Notes under the pieces: model-generated | What the model was told of the DNA's origin: nothing | Database searches by the model: none | The model's input: the letters and a program-made list of their open reading frames with translations, nothing else | Part shown: one piece after another, positions 8,161 through 16,262 of the stretch | How positions within the stretch are numbered: position 1 is the first letter of the stretch | Layout of the letters: the number at the start of each line of letters is the position of its first letter | Translations under genes and position numbers: made by a program | Source: Microtetraspora sp. NBRC 16547 | Lineage (GTDB): Bacteria > Actinomycetota > Actinomycetes > Streptosporangiales > Streptosporangiaceae | Assembly: GCF_030268965.1 (NCBI RefSeq) | Contig: NZ_BSSE01000029.1 | Coordinates: 28,716 to 92,715 of the forward strand | Direction: 5' to 3' | Length of the DNA: 64,000 nucleotides

Positions 8161-9821
8161 ATCCCGCGACCGCGCTTGCCACGGTGCTGGTCGACGAACT
8201 GGTGCGCTGCGGGGTGGCCGACGTTGTCCTGGCTCCCGGGTCCCGGTCGGCGCCGCTGGCCCTGGCCGTGCACGAGGAGCCGCGGATCCGGCTGCACGTG
8301 CGGATCGACGAGCGGTCGGCCGCCTTCCTGGCACTCGGGCTGGCCAAGCGGTCGGAGCGGCCCGTCGCGATCATCTGCACGTCCGGCACCGCCGCCGCGA
8401 ACTTCCATCCCGCCGTGATCGAGGCGTCGGAGTCCGGCGTGCCGCTGCTGGTGCTGACCGCCGACCGGCCTCCGGAGCTGCGCGGCACCGGGGCCAACCA
8501 GACCATCGACCAGGTCAAGATGTACGGCTCCGCGGTCCGCTGGTTCGCCGAGGTCGGCGTGCCGGAGGACCGGCCGGGGCAGGCCGCTTACTGGCGCTCG
8601 CTCGCCTGCCGCGCCTACCAGCGGGCCGCCGGCCCGCCGGACCCCGGGCCGGTTCACCTCAACCTGGCCTTCCGCGAGCCGCTGATCCCCGACGGGGACG
8701 GCTCGTGGTGCGAGTCGCTGGACGGTGACGCGGGCGGCGCGTGGATCAGGGCGAGGGTGGCCCCGCCCGCGTCCGCACTGCACATCCCGCCGACCAGGCG
8801 CGGCGTGCTCGTGGTGGGCGACGGCGCGGCCAACGTCCGCAGGTACGTCGCGGCCGCCGGGATGGCGGGCTGGCCGGTGCTCTCCGAGCCGAACGGCGGC
8901 GGCCGCTACGGCGATCACGCCATCTCGACCTACCACTTCCTGCTCAGCGACCCCGAGTTCGCCCAGGCGCACCGGCCTGACGTCGTCGTGACGCTCGGGC
9001 GGCCGGGGTTGTCGCGGCCGCTGCTGTCGTGGATCAGGCGGGCCGAGGAGCACATCGTGGTCGCCTCGGACCTCACCCGCTGGCCGGACCCGACGCGGTC
9101 GGCGACCCAGGTCGCGCAGGCGGTGGAGATCCCGGTCACCTCGGGGGACGACTCCTGGCTGCGCTCGTGGCGGCACGCCGAGCACGTCGCCAGACACGCG
9201 ATCGACTCCGTCCTGGACGGCTCCGGCCTGACCGAGCCGAGGCTGGCCCGCGACCTGGTCGAGATCCTGCCGAACGGCTCGCTGCTGTTCTGCGGCTCCT
9301 CGATGCCGATCAGGGACCTGGACCAGGCCATGCGGCCCCGCCGCGGGCTGCGCCTGATGGCGAGCCGCGGCGCGTCCGGCATCGACGGGCTGGTGTCCAC
9401 GGCCATGGGCGCCGCGCTGGCCCACAACGGCCCGTCGTACGCGCTGGTCGGGGACCTGACGCTGCTGCACGACCAGAACGGGCTGATCCTCGGCCCCCAG
9501 GAGCCGCGGCCCGACCTGTGCCTGGTGGTGGTCAACAACGACGGCGGCGGGATCTTCTCGCTGCTGCCGCAGGCGACCGTGGGCGACTCCTTCGAGCGGA
9601 TCTTCGGGACTTCCCACGGGGTCGACCTCGAATACGTCGCCGCCTCGACCGGCCTGCCGTACACGCGGGTCGAGGATCTCGACGACCTGTCCAGGGCGAT
9701 CAAGGGGGACGGCATGCGCATGGTCGAGGTGCGCACGCACCGTGACCGCAACGCTGCCGTACATGCCGCCATGGGCGAGGCCGTACGCTCAGCGATGATT
9801 GCGAGTGCTACCGGAGACTGA
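8157..9821 (+). CDS. menD: SEPHCHC synthase (MenD)
   Basis: 554 residues, a ThDP-dependent enzyme. The N-terminal Pyr domain has LAPGSRSAPLALAV (about 25-38), the SEPHCHC-type ICTSGTAAANFHPAV motif (about 76-90) and ANQTIDQVKMYGS. The C-terminal ThDP motif runs from VGDLTLLHDQNG to VVVNNDGGGIFS (about 435-480). It condenses isochorismate with 2-oxoglutarate. It starts with GTG inside the menC stop (GTGA). It is the last gene of the menBCD unit; a DedA gene with its own ribosome site follows 88 bp later. Confidence 0.95.
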   Translation: MNPATALATVLVDELVRCGVADVVLAPGSRSAPLALAVHEEPRIRLHVRIDERSAAFLALGLAKRSERPVAIICTSGTAAANFHPAVIEASESGVPLLVLTADRPPELRGTGANQTIDQVKMYGSAVRWFAEVGVPEDRPGQAAYWRSLACRAYQRAAGPPDPGPVHLNLAFREPLIPDGDGSWCESLDGDAGGAWIRARVAPPASALHIPPTRRGVLVVGDGAANVRRYVAAAGMAGWPVLSEPNGGGRYGDHAISTYHFLLSDPEFAQAHRPDVVVTLGRPGLSRPLLSWIRRAEEHIVVASDLTRWPDPTRSATQVAQAVEIPVTSGDDSWLRSWRHAEHVARHAIDSVLDGSGLTEPRLARDLVEILPNGSLLFCGSSMPIRDLDQAMRPRRGLRLMASRGASGIDGLVSTAMGAALAHNGPSYALVGDLTLLHDQNGLILGPQEPRPDLCLVVVNNDGGGIFSLLPQATVGDSFERIFGTSHGVDLEYVAASTGLPYTRVEDLDDLSRAIKGDGMRMVEVRTHRDRNAAVHAAMGEAVRSAMIASATGD

Positions 9822-9909
9822 CCCACGATGGTCCTCGCGATGGATGTGTCATTGCCGGGGCGGCGGCAGAATGGAGCGTGCTCACCCCGCCCCGCTTATG
9901 AGGAGTTCC

Positions 9910-10542
9910 ATGCACGTCGAGGAGTGGCTGCAGACGATCCCAGCCGTCTGGGTCTACATCCTTGTCGGCGCGGTCATCGGGCTGGAGAGCCTGGGGATCC
10001 CGCTTCCCGGTGAGATCGTTCTGGTCAGCGCGGCGCTGCTGTCGGCCAAGGGCGTGGTCAGCCCGGTCGTGCTCGGCGTGTGCGCCAGCGCCGGGGCGAT
10101 CATCGGCGACTCGATCGGCTACTACATCGGCTGGAGGGGCGGCCGGCCGCTGTTCGACCGGCTGGGCCGCAGGTTCCCCAAGCACTTCGGGCCGGCCCAC
10201 ATCGCCAAGGCGGAGCGGCTCTTCGACCGCTGGGGCATGTGGGCGGTGTTCTTCGGCCGCTTCGTGGCGCTGCTGCGGATCCTCGCCGGTCCGCTGGCGG
10301 GCGCGCTGCGCATGCCGTACTGGCGGTTCCTGGTCGCCAACGTGCTCGGCGGCATCGCGTGGGCGGGCGGCACGACGACGGCCATCTATTTCCTGGGCAT
10401 CGTGGCCGACAAGTGGCTGAAGGGCTTCTCCTGGGTCGGGCTGGCCGCCGCCCTGCTCCTGGGCCTGGGCACCACGGTCTGGCTCAAGCGGAAGGTCAGT
10501 GCGGACGGGGAGGAGAAGCCGGAGTCCGTCACCGCTCGATGA
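9910..10542 (+). CDS. DedA family membrane protein
   Basis: 210 residues with about five to six hydrophobic segments. DedA/SNARE-associated motifs are clear: an early ESLGIPLPGEIVL motif (about 21-33), the GDSIGYYIGWRGG segment, and FGRFVALLRILAGPLAGALRM (F/Y-x-R-x3-R-x3-P-x2-G). The family moves undecaprenyl phosphate and related polyprenyl or phospholipid substrates across the inner membrane. The ATG was chosen because GAGGAG lies about 5 nt upstream; an ATG four codons earlier is possible. Its 3' end overlaps the convergent gntR gene by 14 nt. Confidence 0.88.
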   Translation: MHVEEWLQTIPAVWVYILVGAVIGLESLGIPLPGEIVLVSAALLSAKGVVSPVVLGVCASAGAIIGDSIGYYIGWRGGRPLFDRLGRRFPKHFGPAHIAKAERLFDRWGMWAVFFGRFVALLRILAGPLAGALRMPYWRFLVANVLGGIAWAGGTTTAIYFLGIVADKWLKGFSWVGLAAALLLGLGTTVWLKRKVSADGEEKPESVTAR

Positions 10543-11272
10543 GCGTGACCTCCAGCGAGTAGTGCGAGGCCCGGTAGATGTGGGAGCCGTGCTCGACGGC
10601 CTTTCCCTGGTCGTCGTAGGTCGTGCGGACCATCGTCAGCAGGGGAGCGCCACGCCGCTCCTCGAGGAGCCGCGCCTCGGTCGGAGTGGCCGCCCGGGCG
10701 CCGATCCGCTGGTTGGCGACCCGCATCCTGACGCCGGCGGCGCGCAGCAGCTCGTACAGCCCGCGCTCCTGCAGTGACGTGGCCGAGAGATCGGCGACGC
10801 CGATCGGCAGCCAGTTGTTGAGCAGGGCGAGCGGCTCTCCCGCGGCGTAGCGGAGCCGCTCGATCCTGAGGACCTCGGTCCCCTCGGGCAGTGCGAGTGC
10901 CGCCGCCACGTTCTCGTCGGCGGATTCGGTGCCGATGGCCAGCACCCGGGTGGCCGGTTCCTGCCCGGCCCGCCGGAGGTCGTCGTACAGGCTGGTGAGC
11001 TCCACCGACCGCTTGCCCTGGCCGTGGACGACCTGGGTGCCGACACCGCGCTTGCGGACGAGCAGGCCCTTGTCCACGAGGTATTGGATCGCCTGCCGGA
11101 TGGTGGGACGGGAGAGCCCGAGCCGCTCGGCGAGCTGGATCTCGTTGTCGAGCCGCGAGCCGGGGGCGAGGTCGCCGCGCCGGATCGCCTCCGAGATCTG
11201 CTCGGCGACCTGGAAGTAGAGGGGGATGGGGCTCGACCGGTCCAGCTCGATGTGCAGACGCTCGGAAGTCAC
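10529..11272 (-). CDS. GntR family regulator, HutC/UTRA subfamily
   Basis: 247 residues. An N-terminal winged HTH (PLYFQVAEQISEAIRRGDLA ... LGLSRPTIRQAIQYLVDKGLL, about 17-72) is joined to a UTRA effector domain (about 90-240) with LRYAAGEPLALLNNWLP and a closing SHIYRASHYSLEVTL. UTRA domains bind small ligands such as sugar phosphates or amino-acid derivatives; no target gene sits beside it. It overlaps dedA tail-to-tail by 14 nt, so the two transcripts are convergent. Confidence 0.88.
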   Translation of the reverse strand: MTSERLHIELDRSSPIPLYFQVAEQISEAIRRGDLAPGSRLDNEIQLAERLGLSRPTIRQAIQYLVDKGLLVRKRGVGTQVVHGQGKRSVELTSLYDDLRRAGQEPATRVLAIGTESADENVAAALALPEGTEVLRIERLRYAAGEPLALLNNWLPIGVADLSATSLQERGLYELLRAAGVRMRVANQRIGARAATPTEARLLEERRGAPLLTMVRTTYDDQGKAVEHGSHIYRASHYSLEVTLIER

Positions 11273-11389
11273 ACGTCGAGGTTAGCGGACATCAGAATGT
11301 CCTGACGAAGCCCTCCGCGGCCCCCGATTTCCGCTCAGGTGATCAGGCGGAGGGGGCGGACTGTCGGTGGAGGGGTGTAGAACATCGGG

Positions 11390-12502
11390 GTGACCCCTCA
11401 ACTGACCTGGCCCCAGGTTCTCGCGTGGCGACTGGAGCGCCATCTCGTCGAGCCGGCCGCCGGATCCGACCCCGTGATGATCGCCCGCCGGCTGTGCGGG
11501 GTGCAGGCCCAGGTGGCTTCGTCCGCGGAGCTGGCGCTGGCGGTGCGCTCCTCCGCCCCGAGAGCCGGTGCCGTCGACGAGGCGCTGTGGGAAGAGCGCA
11601 CACTCGTCAAGACGTGGTTGATGCGCGGCACGCTCCATCTGGTCCCTGCCGACGAGCTGGCGACGTACTGCGCGACGCTGGGTGCGCTGCGGTTCTGGGA
11701 GAAGGGGTCGTGGCAGCGGGGGCACGGGGTCACCGCCGCCGAGGTCGAGGCGATCATCGAGGCGGTGCCGCAGGCGCTCAAGGGGCGATCTCTCACCCGC
11801 GAGGAGCTGGTCGAGGCGGTCATCGAGGTGACCGGCGACGGCCACCTGCGCCAGGCTCTCACCTCCGGCTGGGGAGCGCTGCTCAAGCCGCTGAGCTTCC
11901 TCGGCGAGCTGTGTTACGGCCCGCCGCGCGACGGGCGGGTGACCTTCGCCCGTCCCGCCGATTGGCTGGCGGGTTGGCCGGACGCGCTGCCGTCCGCGGA
12001 GAAGGGCGGCGGGAGCCTCGTCCGCGCGTTCCTGGGGGCGCACGGTCCGGCGACCCCCGAGATGTTCGACTCCTGGCTGTTGCGGGGCGCGGCGCGCAAG
12101 GCGGTGCTGCGCGGGTGGTTCCGCGACCTCGCTCCGGAGCTCGCCGAGGTCGAGGTGGACGGGATGCCCATGGTGACGCTCGCCGAGCACGTGGACGCAC
12201 TGGCCGCCGCCCGGCCGTCCGAGGCCGTGCATCTCCTGCCGGGGTTCGACCAGTACGTCCTGGGTGCACCACGTGATCTCGAGGCCCTGCTGCCCGCGGT
12301 CGCCAGGGCCAAGGTGAGCCGTGCGGCGGGCTGGATCTCCCCGGTCGTGGTCCACCGGGGGAGGGTGGCCGGGGTCTGGGAGGTCAAGGACGGGCGGCTG
12401 GCCGTGGAGCTCGTCGATCCCGTGCCGGGAGGAGCGCTCGAGGCCGCCGCGGGGCGGATCGCCGCGCTGCTGGGGCGTCCCGCGGAGCTCGTCGTCGGGT
12501 GA
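11390..12502 (+). CDS. Winged-helix DNA-binding domain protein (PF06224-type)
   Basis: 370 residues from a GTG start. The pattern LTWPQVLAWRLERHLV ... VARRLCGVQAQV-type N-terminus, TWLMRGTLHLVPADEL (about 74-90) and LLPGFDQYVLG (about 276-287) identifies the winged-helix protein family that includes the AlkX/YcaQ-like DNA glycosylases. The family's diagnostic QxQ-like residues are not all clear here, so repair activity is only a possibility. It stands alone, with the yigZ gene 63 bp downstream. Confidence 0.75.
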   Translation: MTPQLTWPQVLAWRLERHLVEPAAGSDPVMIARRLCGVQAQVASSAELALAVRSSAPRAGAVDEALWEERTLVKTWLMRGTLHLVPADELATYCATLGALRFWEKGSWQRGHGVTAAEVEAIIEAVPQALKGRSLTREELVEAVIEVTGDGHLRQALTSGWGALLKPLSFLGELCYGPPRDGRVTFARPADWLAGWPDALPSAEKGGGSLVRAFLGAHGPATPEMFDSWLLRGAARKAVLRGWFRDLAPELAEVEVDGMPMVTLAEHVDALAAARPSEAVHLLPGFDQYVLGAPRDLEALLPAVARAKVSRAAGWISPVVVHRGRVAGVWEVKDGRLAVELVDPVPGGALEAAAGRIAALLGRPAELVVG

Positions 12503-12520
12503 GCGCGCTCGCCCCTCCTG

Positions 12521-12548
12521 AATGAATCTACATTGTAAAGGCGTTGGG
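12521..12548. repeat. 28-bp AT-rich element, also found at 45596-45623
   Basis: The element around tctacattgtaaaggcg matches 25 of 28 positions with one at 45596-45623, next to the solitary tyrosine recombinase gene. The core CTACAWTGTAAAG is weakly palindromic. It sits in the 63-bp gap before yigZ. It may be a promoter or operator, or a recombination-related site. Confidence 0.45.
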
Positions 12549-12565
12549 CTGGCTACGCTGACGGC

Positions 12566-13216
12566 ATGCCCTCCTACCTGACCATCACCGACCCCGTCGA
12601 GCACGAGACCGAGGTCCGCCGCTCACGGTTCATCTGCGCGCTCGCCCCCGTGGGGACGGAGGAGGAAGCCAGGGCCTTCATCGCCGAGCGCAGGCGGCTG
12701 TACGGCGACGCCACCCACAACTGCACGGCGTACGTGATCGGGGCGCGGATCCAGAAGGCCGACGACGACGGGGAGCCGGGCGGCACGGCGGGGACGCCGA
12801 TGCTGGAGGTGCTGAACCGGCGCGGCTTCGCCGACGTCGTGGCCGTGGTCACGCGCTATTTCGGCGGCGTCCTGCTGGGCGCCGGCGGCCTGGTCAGGGC
12901 CTACGGCGGCGCTGTGGGGGAGGCGCTCGACCGCGCGGCGAGCGTGCGGATGGTCCCCGCGACGATCGTGTCCGTGGTGATCGACCATGCGCACTCAGGG
13001 CGGCTGGAGAACGACCTGCGCGCGTCGCCGTACCCCGTCCGGGCGGTGGACTACGGCTCGGACGTGACGTTCGAGGTGGCGGTCGCCGACGACGCGTTCG
13101 ACGCCTTCACCGGCTGGCTCGCGGGCGTGACGGCGGGACGGGCCATCGCCCTTCCGGGCGACGGCGTCCACCTCAGGGAGGACCGGGCGGTCAGCTCTCC
13201 AGGGCGTACCGCATGA
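12566..13216 (+). CDS. yigZ: YigZ/IMPACT (UPF0029) family protein
   Basis: 216 residues. The N-terminal UPF0029 domain carries RRSRFICALAPVGTEEEARAF (about 18-38), HNCTAYVIG, the DDDGEPGGTAGTPMLEVL signature (about 67-84) and VTRYFGGVLLGAGGLVRAYGG (about 92-112). The C-terminal DUF1949-like domain follows. The family is linked to translation stress control in eukaryotes (IMPACT); its bacterial role is unclear. The 3' end overlaps the convergent menF gene by 26 nt. Confidence 0.88.
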   Translation: MPSYLTITDPVEHETEVRRSRFICALAPVGTEEEARAFIAERRRLYGDATHNCTAYVIGARIQKADDDGEPGGTAGTPMLEVLNRRGFADVVAVVTRYFGGVLLGAGGLVRAYGGAVGEALDRAASVRMVPATIVSVVIDHAHSGRLENDLRASPYPVRAVDYGSDVTFEVAVADDAFDAFTGWLAGVTAGRAIALPGDGVHLREDRAVSSPGRTA

Positions 13217-14432
13217 CGCGGAACTTCGCCTGGGCCTCGGCCAGCTCGGCCACCGGGTCGGAGTCGCCCATGATGCCGCACCCGGCGAACAGGCGGGCGC
13301 GGTTGCCGGTGATCTGCGCGCAGCGCAGGGCGATGCCCCACTCGCCGTCGCCCCTGGCGTCGATCCAGCCCACCGGGCCGGCGTAGCCGGCGCGGTCCAT
13401 GCCCTCCAGCTCGCGGATGACGTCGAGGGCGGTGCCGGTGGGCGTGCCGCCGACCGCCGCGGTGGGATGCATCGCCGCGACCACGTCCAGCACGGAGGCG
13501 CCGTCGGACAGCCGCCCGCTCACCCGGCTGGCGAGATGCTGCACGTTCGGGAGCACGAGCAGTTCGGGCTCGTCCGGAACGTCGAGCGTGGAGCACAGGG
13601 GAGCGAGTGCCTCCCTGACCGAGCTGACGGCGCAGACGTGCTCGTACCGGTCCTTCGGCGAGGCGTACAGAGCCGCGCCACGGGCCAGGTCGTCGGCCTC
13701 GTCCACGCCGCGCGGGGTGGTCCCGGCGAGGACGAGCGACTCGATGGAGTCGCCCCGGTGCCGGACCAGCAGCTCCGGCGTCGCGCCGGTGAAGCCGTCG
13801 ACCGAGAACGTGTAGCACTCGGGATAACGGGCGGACAGCCGTGACAGCAGGACGCGGACGTCGATGTCGTTCTCCGCGACGGCCGTCAGGTCGCGGGCCA
13901 GGACGACCTTGTCGAGCCTGCCGTCGTTGATCTGCCGCACGGCCCTCGCCACGGCGTGCTGCCATTCCGGCGCGGTCAGCGAGCCGTCGCCGTACCGGAT
14001 GCGGCCGGGCGCCGTCGGCGGGGTCCTGAGGACGGGCCGGTGGTCGGCTCCGCTGTCGTCCTCGCCGATCGTGGTGAGCCAGGCGCGGCCGCCCCTGCGG
14101 GCGAGCACCACACGCGGGACGACGAGCGTCGAACCGGTGGCGCCGGCCTCGAAGGTGAACGAACCGAACGCGACAGGCCCCGAGCCGGGCGTCTCCACGT
14201 CATCGTCGATGCGCGCGTCCCGGAAGAGCGACGACACCCAGTCGCGGGCCCAGCGGAACCGGTCCGGACCCGGGGGGATCGTGGCGCGGGCGGCCTCGCC
14301 CCAGCCCACGAGCCCTTCCCCGTGCCGGATCCACGCGTACGGCGCGGCGTCCGGCAGGCAGGAGACGAGTTCTCCGGGATCGCTGACGGGGACCGTGCGC
14401 ACCACGAGGGGGCGGATGAGAGCGACACTCAC
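13191..14432 (-). CDS. menF: Isochorismate synthase (MenF/DhbC type)
   Basis: 413 residues from a GTG (VSVALIRPLVVRTVPV); an upstream start at 14498 is possible but the extra residues are not family-like. Chorismate-binding motifs include DKVVLARDLTA (about 173-183), GATPELLVRHRG, LVLAGTTPRG, MHPTAAVGGTPTG and the metal-binding FAGCGIMGDSDPVAELAEAQ near the C-terminus. It converts chorismate to isochorismate, the entry step to menaquinone. No siderophore genes are near and the rest of the Men genes are, so the menaquinone role is favoured. Confidence 0.85.
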   Translation of the reverse strand: MSVALIRPLVVRTVPVSDPGELVSCLPDAAPYAWIRHGEGLVGWGEAARATIPPGPDRFRWARDWVSSLFRDARIDDDVETPGSGPVAFGSFTFEAGATGSTLVVPRVVLARRGGRAWLTTIGEDDSGADHRPVLRTPPTAPGRIRYGDGSLTAPEWQHAVARAVRQINDGRLDKVVLARDLTAVAENDIDVRVLLSRLSARYPECYTFSVDGFTGATPELLVRHRGDSIESLVLAGTTPRGVDEADDLARGAALYASPKDRYEHVCAVSSVREALAPLCSTLDVPDEPELLVLPNVQHLASRVSGRLSDGASVLDVVAAMHPTAAVGGTPTGTALDVIRELEGMDRAGYAGPVGWIDARGDGEWGIALRCAQITGNRARLFAGCGIMGDSDPVAELAEAQAKFRVMRYALES

Positions 14433-14583
14433 TTGAACCACTTTACGCAGAAACTGAACATGTTCGACACGAGCCCCCCTTGCCGCACTCCTTGTCAAGC
14501 GGTGATAGGAAGTTGGTCACACAAGCCGCACCTTTCCCAGAGGCGATGGAACGCGCCCCACGACGCTCCTTACCTTTGGGCGC

Positions 14584-15417
14584 ATGCGGATCGCGTCCAT
14601 TCTTCCCGCGGCGGCACTCCTGCTCCCGAGTACGGTGTCCGCCCAGACCGGCACGGTGGTGATGGCGGCGCTCGGTGATTCGATCAGCGCCGGGTTCAAC
14701 GCCTGCGGCTGGTATGCGTCCTGCGCCTCGCGGTCCTGGTCCACGGGGGACAGCGCCGAGGTGAACAGCCACTACCTGCGGCTGCGCGCGCTCGTCCCGG
14801 GCATCGACGGCCACAACGTGAACCTCGCCGTCCCGGGCTCGACCAGCGCGGACCTCGCCGGCCAGGCCCGCGAAGCGGTCGCGAAGGGCGCCGACTACGT
14901 GACCGTCATGATCGGCGCGCAGGACGCGTGCGCGGCCTCGGAGAAGGCCATGACCCCGGTCGCGGTCTTCGGGCAGCGGGTGGACGAGGCCCTCGCCGTG
15001 CTCCGCACCACCGGTGCGCGGGTGTTCGTCGGCAGCATCCCCGACCTGCGGCGGCTGTGGTCGTTGGGAAGGACGAGCACCCTGGCGCGGGCCTTCTGGA
15101 CGGTCGGGCACATCTGTCCGTCGATGCTGGCCGAGCCCGCCTCGACCGCGAGGCAGGACCTGCTGCGGCGGGCGCGGGTGCGCGCGCGGGTCATGGCGTA
15201 CAACGCGCGGCTGGAGGAGGCGTGCCTGGCGTACGGCCCGGCCTGCCGTTACGACGGTGGGGCCGTCTTCTCCTTCCCGTACGCGCTGAAGCACGTGAGC
15301 GCGTGGGACTACTTCCATCCCAGCGGTGAGGGGCAGCGGGCCCTGGCCAAAGTGACGTTCGACGCTGCGTCCCTCGGAGACATGACGGCGCAGCACGGGC
15401 CCGAGATGCTTCAATAG
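14584..15417 (+). CDS. Secreted SGNH/GDSL-type hydrolase
   Basis: 277 residues with a signal peptide (MRIASILPAAALLLPSTVSA, cleavage near 20). Block I is ALGDSISAGFN (Ser about 33), the block II Gly lies in NLAVPGSTSADL, block III reads MIGAQDAC (Gln replaces the common Asn of GxND), and the catalytic Asp/His are in WDYFHPSGEGQ (about 248-258). Six or more Cys suggest disulfides in the exported enzyme. It is likely an extracellular lipase or esterase. It stands alone and has no strong ribosome site. Confidence 0.82.
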   Translation: MRIASILPAAALLLPSTVSAQTGTVVMAALGDSISAGFNACGWYASCASRSWSTGDSAEVNSHYLRLRALVPGIDGHNVNLAVPGSTSADLAGQAREAVAKGADYVTVMIGAQDACAASEKAMTPVAVFGQRVDEALAVLRTTGARVFVGSIPDLRRLWSLGRTSTLARAFWTVGHICPSMLAEPASTARQDLLRRARVRARVMAYNARLEEACLAYGPACRYDGGAVFSFPYALKHVSAWDYFHPSGEGQRALAKVTFDAASLGDMTAQHGPEMLQ

Positions 15418-15498
15418 CGGGTTTCATGACCTTTGACGGGAAAGTTGTCATCGACTGCGCGGATCCCCATGCCTCCTGAGGGCAACGAGTTCGACGTG

Positions 15499-15646
15499 CA
15501 GTGAGCTGTGCAGTGAGCTGTGCAGTGAGCTGTGCAGTGAGCCGTGCGGTGGTCCGGCCCGGTGATCCAGGCCGGTCGCGCGGCGCAGTGGCCCGGGGCC
15601 GGTCGCGCGTCGCAGTGACCCGGGGCCGGTCGTGCGGCGCAATGGC
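15499..15646. repeat. Two adjacent tandem-repeat arrays
   Basis: Four 12-bp units (CAGTGAGCTGTG, the last with one change) fill 15499-15546. After a short gap, three 27-bp units beginning GGCCGGTCGCGCG start at 15570, 15597 and 15624. They lie between the SGNH gene and the 3' end of the response regulator gene and are not coding in any convincing frame. Confidence 0.8.
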
Positions 15647-15656
15647 GGGGCGCGGG

Positions 15657-16262
15657 TCAGAGCCAGCCGTTGTGCCTGGCCTGCCGCGCCGCCTCGATCC
15701 GGTTGCGGGTGCCGGTCTTGCCGATCGCCGACGACAGATAGTTGCGCACGGTACTCTCCGACAGATGCAGCCGGGCGGCGACGTCGGCGATCGTGGATCC
15801 GTCCCCGGCGGCGGCGAGCACATCCCGCTCCCGGTCGGTGAGCGGGCTCGGGCCGGTGCTGAGCGCCGCCGCCGCGAGGGCCGGGTCGATCACCCGCTCG
15901 CCGGCCAGGACCCGGCGGATCGCCGCGGCCAGTTCCTCGACCGGCCCGTCCTTCACGAGGAAGCCGTACGCCCCGGCCTCCATCGCCCGGCGCAGGTAGC
16001 CGGGGCGTCCGAACGTCGTCAGGATCAGCACCCGGCATTGCGGGAGGCGGTCGCGCAGCTCGGCGGCGGCGTCGAGGCCGGTTCTCCCCGGCATCTCGAT
16101 GTCCAGGAGCGCGACGTCCGGCCGCTCGCGCAGCGCGGCGGGCACGATCTCGTCGCCGTTCGGCACCTGGGCGACGACCTCGATGTCTTCTTCGAGGCCG
16201 AGCAGCAGGGCGAGCGCGCCGCGCATCATGCCCTGGTCCTCGGCCAGCAGGACCTTGATCAT
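15657..16262 (-). CDS. NarL/LuxR-family response regulator
   Basis: 201 residues. The receiver domain has the acidic pair in LLAEDQG (about 4-10), the phospho-acceptor Asp in DVALLDIEMPGRTG (about 54), and the Thr/Lys switch residues in ILTTFG and VKDGP. The LuxR-type HTH follows (LTDRERDVLAAAGDGSTIAD ... LSESTVRNYLSSAIGKTG, about 140-190). Its ATG overlaps the kinase stop by 4 nt. It is the last gene of an ATPase-permease-kinase-regulator operon and probably controls it. Confidence 0.93.
   Translation of the reverse strand: MIKVLLAEDQGMMRGALALLLGLEEDIEVVAQVPNGDEIVPAALRERPDVALLDIEMPGRTGLDAAAELRDRLPQCRVLILTTFGRPGYLRRAMEAGAYGFLVKDGPVEELAAAIRRVLAGERVIDPALAAAALSTGPSPLTDRERDVLAAAGDGSTIADVAARLHLSESTVRNYLSSAIGKTGTRNRIEAARQARHNGWL

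Noticed and set aside
8067..9764. A long minus-strand frame across menD
   Set aside because: Antisense to menD, which has complete ThDP motifs; the shadow has no ribosome site or family pattern.
13191..14432. Siderophore-type isochorismate synthase (DhbC/EntC)
   Set aside because: No siderophore biosynthesis genes are nearby, while menB, menC, menD and menE are within 8 kb; the menaquinone role is simpler.
15499..15646. Repeat array as a CRISPR
   Set aside because: Units are directly adjacent with no unique spacers of constant length, and no cas gene is present.
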